Of a DNA stretch of 8,033 nt, positions 1 to 7,835 are shown piece after piece (the stretch's first letter is position 1; each line of letters starts with the position of its first letter). Source of the DNA: DATLHO01 sp035539855 (GTDB taxonomy: Bacteria > Bacteroidota > Ignavibacteria > OLB7); assembly GCA_035539855.1 (NCBI GenBank), contig DATLHO010000305.1, positions 1 to 8,033 of the forward strand, read 5' to 3'. Made by a program: the position numbers and the translations under genes. The notes beneath the pieces were generated by a model. The model was not told the origin of the DNA, made no database searches, and saw only the letters and a program-made list of their open reading frames with translations.

Positions 1-48
1 CAGTCCCTCAGTCCCTCAGTCCCTTCGTCCCTCAGTCCCTTCGCCCCC
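1..48. repeat. Degenerate tandem octamer array (CAGTCCCT)
   Basis: About six consecutive 8-bp units are visible: CAGTCCCT three times, TCGTCCCT, CAGTCCCT, then a decayed TCGCCCCC. The array starts at the window edge, so its full length is unknown. It ends one to two bases before the stop codon of the leftward Rieske gene, so it lies directly in that gene's 3' flank. The unit differs in sequence and period from the 7-bp repeats elsewhere in the window. No function can be read from it. Confidence 0.85.
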
Positions 49-49
49 C

Positions 50-442
50 TCACATCCCCCGAAACCACGTCGGCTCCTCCTCACCCGGCACCTCCACCCA
101 AATCACACCCTCGACCACCCGGACATCGAACGTCTTGAGCCGGGCGCCGCCGCCGAGCGCGCGACCGCTGCGCAGGTCGTAGGCCCATCCGTGCAGCGGA
201 CAGGTCACGGTGCAGTCCTCGATCATTCCGTCGACGATGACCGGCGAGTGCTGATGCGGGCAGATGTTCGTTACCGCGTGCAGCTCGCCGTCGACGTTGA
301 AGAGCGCGATCTGCCGCTCCTCGTCGAAGTACAGCATGCGGCTGCGCCCTGGCGGAAGCTCCGCCACGGTACATGCTCTCGCGTAGTCCCGTCCGTCGAT
401 CTCCACGTCGGCGCTCCCGGCATTCCGGTCGTTCGTGTTCAT
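50..442 (-). CDS. Rieske [2Fe-2S] ferredoxin-like protein
   Basis: This is a 130-residue soluble Rieske protein that would carry single electrons on a [2Fe-2S] cluster held by two Cys and two His. The cluster boxes are complete: C61-P-H63 and C81-P-L-H84, 17 residues apart. The first box reads CPHQHS, so it lacks the extra disulfide cysteine of high-potential Rieske proteins of bc complexes. With no signal peptide or membrane anchor, this fits a cytoplasmic ferredoxin of the dioxygenase-component or NirD type. I chose ATG at 442, 4 nt after the stop of the upstream MBL gene. A GTG at 457 would add five residues and overlap that gene by 11 nt, but has no better ribosome site. The tight spacing implies translational coupling. 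No oxygenase or reductase partner lies in the window, so the electron acceptor is unknown. Confidence 0.9.
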   Translation of the reverse strand: MNTNDRNAGSADVEIDGRDYARACTVAELPPGRSRMLYFDEERQIALFNVDGELHAVTNICPHQHSPVIVDGMIEDCTVTCPLHGWAYDLRSGRALGGGARLKTFDVRVVEGVIWVEVPGEEEPTWFRGM

Positions 443-446
443 GCTC

Positions 447-1322
447 TCAGATCCCACCGGCGACGGCGACGCGCTCGACGATCTCGAAGCCCTTTCTGCC
501 CTGTCCGAGCCGCACGAGGTCGGTATAGGGATCGTGCTCGAGCGCGAGCAGCCAGCCGCGCTCGTAGGCTTCGGGGATGATCCGCTTCTTCTCCTCGAGC
601 GTCGTCAGCGGATGGTTGTCGTACCCCATGATGTACGGCAGCGCGACGTGCGGTGCCATCGGGATCAGGTCGGCGCAGAAGAGGACGCCGCCGGGCTGCC
701 CGGCCGCCTGGTCGCCGTGCACGAGCACCATCTGCATCGCGCGGGTGTGGCCGTTGACGACGCGCACGTCGATGCCCGGGAGGAGCTCGCCGTCGCCGTC
801 GAGGGTCTCGAGCAGGCCGAGCTCGTCGACCGGCATCCAGTTCTCGAGCATGAAGCTCGCGCGGTCCTTCTCGCTCGGCTCGAGCGCCCACGCGAGCTGC
901 TCGCGCTGCACGTAATGCCGCGCGTTCTCGAAGACCGGCACGACCGCGCCCGACTCGTCGAAGCGCGTCGAGCCGCCGGCATGATCGAAGTGCAGGTGGG
1001 TATACACGAAATCCGTGACGTCGGCGGGCGCGACGCCGTGACGCGCGAGCTCGTCGACGAGCGTCGGCCGGGAGCGGTCGATGGCGTAGATCGACTCGAG
1101 CTTCTCACCGAGCTTCTCGCCGCACCCCGCGTCGACCACGATCGTCCGGCCGTTACCGCGGATGAGCATCGCCCGCGAGGTCATCTCGATCCGATTCTGC
1201 TCGTCGACGTGCGGATACGCTCTCGACCAGAGGTTCTTCGGAACGACGCCGAACATCGCGCCGCCGTCGAGAGCGAAACGGCTGGTTTCGAGGAGGTCGA
1301 CGGTGTAGGTGCCGATCAGCAT
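447..1322 (-). CDS. MBL-fold metallo-hydrolase
   Basis: This is a 291-residue enzyme of the metallo-beta-lactamase superfamily, expected to hydrolyse an ester, lactone or similar bond with a dinuclear metal centre. All the usual metal ligands are visible: the HxHxDH motif at H109, H111, D113 and H114, then H192 (NGHT), D218 (FCAD) and H263 (LEHD). The N-terminal FGVVPKNLW stretch and the overall length resemble the broad lactonase/OPHC2-like group, but the substrate cannot be assigned from sequence. There is no signal peptide, so it is probably cytoplasmic. The ATG at 1322 directly abuts the heptamer repeats, so its leader is repeat DNA with no Shine-Dalgarno. It is the first gene of a leftward pair with the Rieske protein and diverges from gap. 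Confidence 0.92.
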   Translation of the reverse strand: MLIGTYTVDLLETSRFALDGGAMFGVVPKNLWSRAYPHVDEQNRIEMTSRAMLIRGNGRTIVVDAGCGEKLGEKLESIYAIDRSRPTLVDELARHGVAPADVTDFVYTHLHFDHAGGSTRFDESGAVVPVFENARHYVQREQLAWALEPSEKDRASFMLENWMPVDELGLLETLDGDGELLPGIDVRVVNGHTRAMQMVLVHGDQAAGQPGGVLFCADLIPMAPHVALPYIMGYDNHPLTTLEEKKRIIPEAYERGWLLALEHDPYTDLVRLGQGRKGFEIVERVAVAGGI

Positions 1323-1326
1323 GTTG

Positions 1327-1406
1327 GATGTCAGATGTCAGATGTTAGATGTCACAAGGCATCGGATGTTAGACGTTAGATGTCAGAGGTCAGATGTCAG
1401 ATGTCA
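1327..1406 (+). repeat. Two GATGTYA heptamer arrays in direct orientation
   Basis: Four perfect-period units (GATGTCA, GATGTCA, GATGTTA, GATGTCA) fill 1327-1354. After a 10-bp break, six more units (GATGTTA, GACGTTA, GATGTCA, GAGGTCA, GATGTCA, GATGTCA) fill 1365-1406. Variation falls mainly on positions 3 and 6 of the unit. Both arrays end in GATGTCA followed by CAAG (1355 and 1407). The repeats begin five bases upstream of the MBL start codon, so they form its leader on the opposite strand. Seven-bp tandem repeats of this sort resemble the STRR heptanucleotides known from cyanobacteria, but I make no claim of homology. Confidence 0.93.
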
Positions 1407-1487
1407 CAAGACAGGGATGCAGAGGAAGTGCAGTCGCGGGCGGAGCACGCCTCCCTACTCCTGGGTTCGTGACATCTAACATCTGAC
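1337..1487. repeat. 19-bp perfect inverted repeat formed by opposed heptamer arrays
   Basis: Positions 1337-1355 are the exact reverse complement of 1469-1487, with 113 bp between the arms. The arms come from heptamer arrays lying in opposite orientation, so alternative registers can also pair partly. A transcript crossing this stretch could form a long stem. This would be in the leader of the leftward MBL/Rieske unit if that unit starts to the right of 1487. Confidence 0.85.
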
Positions 1488-1504
1488 CTTTAACATCTGA
1501 CACC
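1470..1504 (-). repeat. GATGTYA heptamer array in inverted orientation
   Basis: Five units read on the minus strand: GGTGTCA, GATGTTA, AAGGTCA, GATGTTA, GATGTCA. On that strand the array is followed by CGAA, matching the CRA boundary seen after the other arrays. It faces the two arrays at 1327-1406 across a 63-bp unique spacer. Confidence 0.9.
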
Positions 1505-1579
1505 AAGTTAACGTGCCCGTATCGCCCGCTGCGCAAACCCCTAACACATCCTCACAGCCCGCCGAGAATGCATTCTTTG

Positions 1580-1587
1580 TAAGTTTG
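1580..1587 (+). promoter_or_regulatory. Candidate gap promoter, Bacteroidota-type -7 element
   Basis: TAAGTTTG matches the Bacteroidota -7 consensus TAnnTTTG exactly and lies 66 bp upstream of the gap start codon. That would give a leader of about 60 nt. No TTTG-like -33 element is present at the expected distance upstream, so the call rests on the -7 match and on position alone. Confidence 0.35.
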
Positions 1588-1653
1588 GGGAATTGAGCCT
1601 TTTCAATCTCCACCAGGCCGTCTCGGCCATCCAATTCGAGCGGAGCTGATTCC

Positions 1654-2667
<1,014 letters not shown>

Positions 2668-2702
2668 GCCCCGCCGCCGTGCAACGAAACGACGTCATTG
2701 GT

Positions 2703-2732
2703 GAAGGGGGAAGAGGATCGTCTTCCCCCTTC
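2703..2732 (+). terminator. Hairpin in the gap-pgk spacer, possible terminator
   Basis: A perfect 12-bp stem (2703-2714 with 2721-2732, GAAGGGGGAAGA) closes a 6-nt loop, 35 bp after the gap stop codon. The downstream run is only GCATTTCG, so termination may be partial. It could instead protect the 3' end of gap mRNA. Either role would uncouple the levels of gap and pgk. Confidence 0.7.
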
Positions 2733-2788
2733 GCATTTCGCGATAACCCGACACGCACCCTCTCCTTCGACAGCACTTCGCACTGCCC

Positions 2789-3979
<1,191 letters not shown>

Positions 3980-4165
3980 CGCGCGATCGACCTACAATCT
4001 GGCCGGCGAGTGCGCGATCTTCACTCGTGGACCGTCGTCATCGTAGACCTCGCCGCGAGGGCGGCCCGCCAACCGCGGACGTGTCAACTCGTTATCCGAT
4101 GAACCCGACGCCGGCGCGCCGCGTCAACCGGTCGCATCGACCACTGGCCAGAACGCATCCGATCC
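3980..4165. other. Spacer between pgk and the rhomboid gene
   Basis: This 186-bp stretch has no convincing gene. A TACAAT (3993-3998) resembles a sigma-70 -10 box but has no clear -35. Three short hairpins are possible: CGAGTG/CACTCG (4007-4012 with 4022-4027), CCTCG/CGAGG (4048-4052 with 4056-4060) and GGTCG/CGACC (4130-4134 with 4138-4142). None is followed by a T-run, so no terminator is called for pgk. Confidence 0.4.
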
Positions 4166-5077
4166 ATGGCATACTTCAGCGATCGCTCAGGATACAATCG
4201 CTTCTCGATGTTCCCTCCGGTGACCAAGGCGCTCCTGATCGCCAACGTCGCCATCTTCATTCTCGGATTCGTGCCGGGCGGCACGTTCGAGGGTGAGGCC
4301 GTTCCGCTCTCGTTCATGATGCGCCTCTACGGCGCGCTGTGGCCGCTGACCATCGAGCTGTTCCAGCCCTGGCAGTACTTCACGTACATGTTCCTGCACG
4401 GCGGCTTCGGGCACGTGTTCATCAACATGCTCGTGCTCTGGATGTTCGGCAAGGAGCTCGAGGAGCTCTGGGGCTCGCGGCGGTTCCTCGTCTTCTACCT
4501 CGCGTGCGGACTCGGCGCCGGCCTCGTGCATTCGGCGATGACGCTCATCCTCGACAACGGAGGACCCACCGTCGGCGCATCGGGCGCGATCATGGGATTG
4601 ATGACCGCGTTCGCGTTGATCTACCCGAATCGCGAGATCTACATCTACGGGATCATCCCTCTCAAAGCGAAGTACCTGTTGATGCTCTACGTCGGCATGG
4701 ACCTGTTCTACACGATCCTCAACGACCCGGGCGACACGGTCGCGCGCACTGCCCACCTCGGCGGCGCGCTGGTCGGCTTCCTCATGCTTCGCTTCGGCGG
4801 CAAGATGACGCTCGGCGGCATCTTCGATCGCAAGCGCGTGCAGCCGCCGCAGCGCATGGCGCCGATGCCGCCGCAGGAGCGCGCCCGCGTCATCGACGCG
4901 CGGTTCCGGGAGACCGAGCCCGTACGCACGAGCGCTCCGGCTCCGCCGGTGATGAACTTCGGCAACGAGCAGGAGCGCATCGACGCGATCCTCGACAAGA
5001 TCTCGCACTCGGGCTACCAGACGCTGACCGACGAGGAGAAGGCGATCCTGCTCGAGGCTAGCAAGCGAATGCGCTAG
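4166..5077 (+). CDS. Rhomboid-family intramembrane serine protease
   Basis: This 303-residue polytopic inner-membrane protein would cleave transmembrane substrates within the bilayer. The catalytic serine is S139 in GASGAIMG and its partner histidine is H197 in TAHLGG. The HGGFGHVFINM block (78-88) supplies the conserved His and Asn (N87). Hydrophobic segments fall at about 21-35, 48-62, 82-94, 107-128, 136-153, 168-184 and 196-210, which fits the rhomboid core. After a Pro-rich linker (226-262), the tail at about 268-301 (DAILDKISHSGY, TDEEKAILLEASK) resembles the small helical domain at the end of many Bacteroidota rhomboids (I believe DUF6576). The start at 4166 has no Shine-Dalgarno. M15 is an alternative, but the preceding residues resemble homologues. 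Substrates are unknown, and a clear terminator follows. Confidence 0.93.
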   Translation: MAYFSDRSGYNRFSMFPPVTKALLIANVAIFILGFVPGGTFEGEAVPLSFMMRLYGALWPLTIELFQPWQYFTYMFLHGGFGHVFINMLVLWMFGKELEELWGSRRFLVFYLACGLGAGLVHSAMTLILDNGGPTVGASGAIMGLMTAFALIYPNREIYIYGIIPLKAKYLLMLYVGMDLFYTILNDPGDTVARTAHLGGALVGFLMLRFGGKMTLGGIFDRKRVQPPQRMAPMPPQERARVIDARFRETEPVRTSAPAPPVMNFGNEQERIDAILDKISHSGYQTLTDEEKAILLEASKRMR

Positions 5078-5109
5078 CCGGTCTCCTCGACGGACAATGG
5101 TGATCGACG

Positions 5110-5139
5110 AAAAGGGCCCTACATTGCGAGGGCCCTTTT
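5110..5139 (+). terminator. Intrinsic terminator after the rhomboid gene
   Basis: A perfect 11-bp stem AAAAGGGCCCT (5110-5120) pairs with AGGGCCCTTTT (5129-5139) across an 8-nt loop and leads into a pyrimidine run, CTCCTTCTTTC. It begins 33 bp after the rhomboid stop. Because the A and T tracts are symmetrical, it could also act on leftward transcripts. It argues that the downstream gene begins at 5160, since any upstream start would run translation through the stem. Confidence 0.9.
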
Positions 5140-5159
5140 CTCCTTCTTTCGGATTCGTC

Positions 5160-6395
5160 ATGCATTCCTCCCCTCGCCCCATCGCCCTCGTCCTCGTCGC
5201 CGTCATCCTGTTTTCTCCGGTTGCGGCGCGCGCCCAGCTCTGGCAGCGCATCGGCCTGCAGGGAATCGCCGTGAACGCGATTGTACGCAGCGGCTCGACG
5301 CTGATCGCATCGGGACCCCAGGCGTTGTACTCGTCGGCCGATGACGGCGCCACCTGGCCGCGCCTCGCGGGCTTCGGCGGATTCCGGCACCTCGAGACCG
5401 ACGGCGAGGGACTCGTCGTGGCGGCCTCGACGACGATTCTCGCGATCTCGACCGACGCGGGCGCGAACTGGACGCTGCTGCGCGACGCTGCGCTGCGCGA
5501 CTCGCTCGGCGTCATCTGGGAGCACGCGGTGCTGCCGGACGGCGCCATCGTGCTCGGAACGACGACCGACGTGCTCGTCTCGAGCGATCGTGGCGCGTCG
5601 TGGCAGGCGAGGAACACGGGACTTCCGGCCGGATCGCCGCACGTCGGTGCGCTCGCGGTCACGCCCGACGGCGGTCTCGTCGGTGGCACGCAGGGGATCC
5701 TCGGCGGCAACGTCTACCTCTCGACCCCGGGCGTCGGCGAGTGGCTTCAGATCTTCACGAAGCCGCAGACGCAGACCGGTGAGCCGACCGCGGTCTTCGC
5801 GACGGCACAGGGGACGATCCTCGCCGCGATCTCCGAGCGCGGCATCATCCGCACCGACGACGAGGGCGCGACGTGGACCGATGCGACCGCCGAGATCGAC
5901 GGTCGCGAGACGATCTACGCGTTCGAGGCGAACGGCGGCGAGCTCTTCGCCGTCACGTCGTTCGGCCGCCTGCTCGCCTCGCTCGACGACGGCCGCACGT
6001 GGACGCTCGCCATGCCGTACGGCCTCGCGCCCGGCGGCGCGCAGTCGTTCCTCGCGCTGGGACCGAACCACTATCTCGCCGGCACCAGCAGCGGTGTCTT
6101 CGAGCTGCGCGGCCCGGCAGGCGCCGACGACGACGCGACGGCCTCGGTGCACGGCGTCCGTCTCGCCGTTGCCCCGGTTCCGTCGCACGACGGCGCGCTG
6201 CGACTGATGCGGTCCTCCGCGACCGGATCGGCCCGTTATGAAGTGATCGACGGCCTTGGTGGAATGGTCCGCTCCGGCTCGTTCGAAAACGGCAGTACCG
6301 AGGCGCGCATCGAGGGACTCTCGAGCGGCAGCTACATCGTGCGCCTCATCGAGGGCGGCGAGACGTCCGCGACGCGCGCCGTGGTCGCGCGATAG
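5160..6395 (+). CDS. Secreted Asp-box (BNR) beta-propeller protein with T9SS-like C-terminal domain
   Basis: This 411-residue exported protein has unknown substrate. Residues 1-25 form a Sec signal peptide: a short charged start, a hydrophobic core at 8-20, and likely cleavage after ARA (23-25). Five Asp-box motifs of the S/T-x-D-x-G-x-x-W kind follow: SADDGATW (59), STDAGANW (97), SSDRGASW (141), RTDDEGATW (231) and SLDDGRTW (274). They mark a beta-propeller like those of sialidase- and photosystem-assembly-like repeat proteins. No sialidase catalytic set is evident. Residues about 332-411 have the strand pattern of type A T9SS sorting domains: VAPVPS, then YEVIDGLGG, then GLSSGSYIVRL, ending in a basic residue. 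I reject a longer reading from 5097, because it adds 21 residues that run through the terminator and hide the signal peptide. No Shine-Dalgarno is seen. Confidence 0.85.
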   Translation: MHSSPRPIALVLVAVILFSPVAARAQLWQRIGLQGIAVNAIVRSGSTLIASGPQALYSSADDGATWPRLAGFGGFRHLETDGEGLVVAASTTILAISTDAGANWTLLRDAALRDSLGVIWEHAVLPDGAIVLGTTTDVLVSSDRGASWQARNTGLPAGSPHVGALAVTPDGGLVGGTQGILGGNVYLSTPGVGEWLQIFTKPQTQTGEPTAVFATAQGTILAAISERGIIRTDDEGATWTDATAEIDGRETIYAFEANGGELFAVTSFGRLLASLDDGRTWTLAMPYGLAPGGAQSFLALGPNHYLAGTSSGVFELRGPAGADDDATASVHGVRLAVAPVPSHDGALRLMRSSATGSARYEVIDGLGGMVRSGSFENGSTEARIEGLSSGSYIVRLIEGGETSATRAVVAR

Positions 6396-6441
6396 GAGCT
6401 GGTCCCGCGAGCGGGGACGACACTATCGCCCACGACGAATT

Positions 6442-6483
6442 CCGCCCCGCCGGGCATGAGCCCGCGGGGCGGTCGATGTTTTT
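6442..6483 (+). terminator. Intrinsic terminator after the Asp-box gene
   Basis: A GC-rich stem (6442-6455 with 6460-6472, 13 pairs and one bulged C) is capped by ATGA. A TTTTT run follows at 6479-6483 after a short spacer. It starts 47 bp after the Asp-box stop codon and separates that unit from ispG. Confidence 0.75.
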
Positions 6484-6667
6484 CGCCGAAGCGATCCGAG
6501 TGCTTGGCGGCGGCGTCCGCGCTGCGCATCATGCGACCTCAGCGGGATGGCCGGCTACGGCCGTACGATTTGTGACGACCGGCCGGGTCTGGGGACGAGG
6601 AAATCCCTCCGGCGGACGTGCGGGATTTCCAATCTTTGCCGATTCGATTCAGAGGAACAAGGCGACC
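6484..6667 (+). promoter_or_regulatory. Hairpin-rich leader upstream of ispG
   Basis: About 184 bp of apparently non-coding sequence precedes ispG. It can fold into GGCCG/CGGCC (6549-6553 with 6558-6562), GACC/GGTC (6577-6580 with 6586-6589) and a perfect 9-bp stem GGAAATCCC/GGGATTTCC (6599-6607 with 6622-6630, 14-nt loop). AATCTTTG at 6631-6638 misses the Bacteroidota -7 consensus by one base. I recognise no known riboswitch class. It may be a structured 5' leader, or the last stem may be an operator-like palindrome at a promoter. Confidence 0.4.
6653..6662 (+). promoter_or_regulatory. Ribosome binding site of ispG
   Basis: AGGA (6653-6656) and AAGG (6659-6662) lie 11 and 5 nt ahead of the ATG at 6668. 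They support this start over the ATG at 6476, which lies inside the terminator region. This is one of only two purine-rich ribosome sites in the window. Confidence 0.6.
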
Positions 6668-7801
6668 ATGACATCATTCGATCTTCCGATCATCGGTCAG
6701 GGCACCGGCGTCATCGCCGAGCAGCCGATCGCCACCGCGCCGTTTCGCCGCCGCCAGACTCGGCGGGTGATGATCGGCGACGTGCCTGTCGGAGGCAACT
6801 CGCCGATCTCGGTTCAGACGATGACGAAGACGAAGACGGCCGACGCGGCCGCGACGATCGCGCAGATCAAGCGCTGCCAGGAGGCGGGCGTCGACATCGT
6901 GCGCGTGACGGTCAACGACCGCGAGGCCGCCGACGCGATGGCCGAGATCGTGCGCGGCTCGGAGATCCCCATCGTCGCCGACATCCACTTCAACCACGTC
7001 TTCGCGCTCAAGGCGATCGAGGCCGGCGTCGCCAAGGTGCGCATCAACCCGGGGAACATCGGCTCGCTCGAGCGGATCCACCAGGTACTCGGCGCGGCGA
7101 AGGAGCGCGGCACGCCGATCCGCATCGGCGTCAACTCCGGCTCGCTCGAGGAGGACATCCTCGAGAAGCACGGCTACCCGACCGCCGAGGCGCTCTTCGA
7201 GTCCGCGATGCGCCACGCGGGCATCTGCGAGGACTTCGGGTTCAGCGACGTGATCATCTCGGTGAAGTCGACCGACGTGCGCCTGATGATCGAAGCCTAC
7301 CGACTGATCGCCGAGCGCACCGATTACCCGCTGCACCTCGGCGTGACCGAGGCCGGCACGACCCGCGTCGGCACGATCAAGTCCGCCGTCGGCATCGGCA
7401 CGCTTCTCGCCGAGGGCATCGGCGACACCATCCGCGTCTCGCTCACCGACGAGCCCGAGCAGGAGGTCGAGGTCGGCAAGGAGATCCTGCGCTCGCTCGG
7501 CCTCGCCTCGCGCGCCGTCGAGATCATTGCCTGCCCGACGTGCGGACGCCTGGAGATCGATCTCTTCAAGGTCACGCGCGAGCTCGAGGAGGCGCTCAAG
7601 GGCGTCAAGAAGCCTGTCAAGATCGCGCTGCTCGGCTGCGTCGTCAACGGACCCGGCGAGGCCTCCGAAGCCGACATCGGCATCGCCGCCGGCAAGGGCG
7701 TCGGCATTCTCTACCGCAAAGGCGAGGTCATCCGCCGCATCCGCGAAGACGAGATCGTCGCGACGGTGCTGGAAGAGGTGGAGAAGTTTCAGCCTGAGTG
7801 A
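6668..7801 (+). CDS. ispG: 4-hydroxy-3-methylbut-2-en-1-yl diphosphate synthase (flavodoxin/ferredoxin)
   Basis: This 377-residue [4Fe-4S] enzyme converts 2-C-methyl-erythritol 2,4-cyclodiphosphate to HMBPP, the penultimate step of the MEP isoprenoid pathway, in the cytoplasm. The N-terminal TIM barrel (about 30-285) carries VPVGGNSPISVQTM near its start, VADIHFN (103-109), KVRINPGNIG (123-132), GVNSGSLE (154-161) and LGVTEAG (224-230). The C-terminal domain holds the cluster ligands C289 and C292 (CPTC), C324 and E331 (GCVVNGPGE). This is the compact two-domain form, without the large inserted domain of plant and many Bacteroidetes or Chlorobi enzymes. The ATG at 6668 is favoured over 6476. 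That earlier start would add 64 residues of GC-rich, non-conserved sequence encoded by the leader. The gene appears monocistronic. Confidence 0.97.
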   Translation: MTSFDLPIIGQGTGVIAEQPIATAPFRRRQTRRVMIGDVPVGGNSPISVQTMTKTKTADAAATIAQIKRCQEAGVDIVRVTVNDREAADAMAEIVRGSEIPIVADIHFNHVFALKAIEAGVAKVRINPGNIGSLERIHQVLGAAKERGTPIRIGVNSGSLEEDILEKHGYPTAEALFESAMRHAGICEDFGFSDVIISVKSTDVRLMIEAYRLIAERTDYPLHLGVTEAGTTRVGTIKSAVGIGTLLAEGIGDTIRVSLTDEPEQEVEVGKEILRSLGLASRAVEIIACPTCGRLEIDLFKVTRELEEALKGVKKPVKIALLGCVVNGPGEASEADIGIAAGKGVGILYRKGEVIRRIREDEIVATVLEEVEKFQPE

Positions 7802-7835
7802 TTGTCAGATGTTAGAGGTCAGAGGTTAGATGTCA
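7801..7835 (+). repeat. GATGTYA heptamer array at the ispG 3' end
   Basis: Five 7-bp units run in perfect register: ATTGTCA, GATGTTA, GAGGTCA, GAGGTTA, GATGTCA. The first shares its first base with the TGA stop codon of ispG. The array ends in GATGTCA followed by CGAG, the same boundary as the arrays 6 kb away. It would be transcribed as the start of the ispG 3' UTR. Confidence 0.9.

Larger units (their letters stand above)
1323..1653. other. Divergent intergenic region between the MBL gene and gap
   Basis: This 331-bp stretch separates two divergent transcription units and must hold or border both promoters. Its left half is mostly heptamer repeats (1327-1406 and 1470-1504) around a 63-bp unique spacer. 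Its right half (1505-1653) is unique sequence that includes the candidate gap promoter. No credible open frame, RNA gene or transposon end was found. Translations crossing the repeats are low-complexity artefacts. Confidence 0.8.

Noticed and set aside
435..1379. Long plus-strand open frame (314 codons) across the MBL gene
   Set aside because: It is antisense to a gene with complete metal-binding motifs. Its own translation is Arg/Val/Asp-rich with no domain, as expected from high GC, and it ends in the repeats.
1327..1504. CRISPR array
   Set aside because: Units are only 7 bp, directly adjacent, and have no spacers. No cas genes are present.
4027..4296. Small plus-strand open frame between pgk and the rhomboid gene
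   Set aside because: It starts with GTG, is Arg/Pro-rich without a ribosome site, and overlaps the well-supported rhomboid start in another frame.
5097..5159. N-terminal extension of the Asp-box protein
   Set aside because: The added 21 residues overlap the terminator stem and would bury a good signal peptide that starts at 5160.
4187..5710. Minus-strand open frame of 507 codons opposite the rhomboid and Asp-box genes
   Set aside because: It crosses two real genes and a terminator, has biased composition and no motifs.
6476..6667. N-terminal extension of IspG by 64 residues
   Set aside because: Translation of the leader hairpins gives no conserved sequence, and a better ribosome site precedes 6668.
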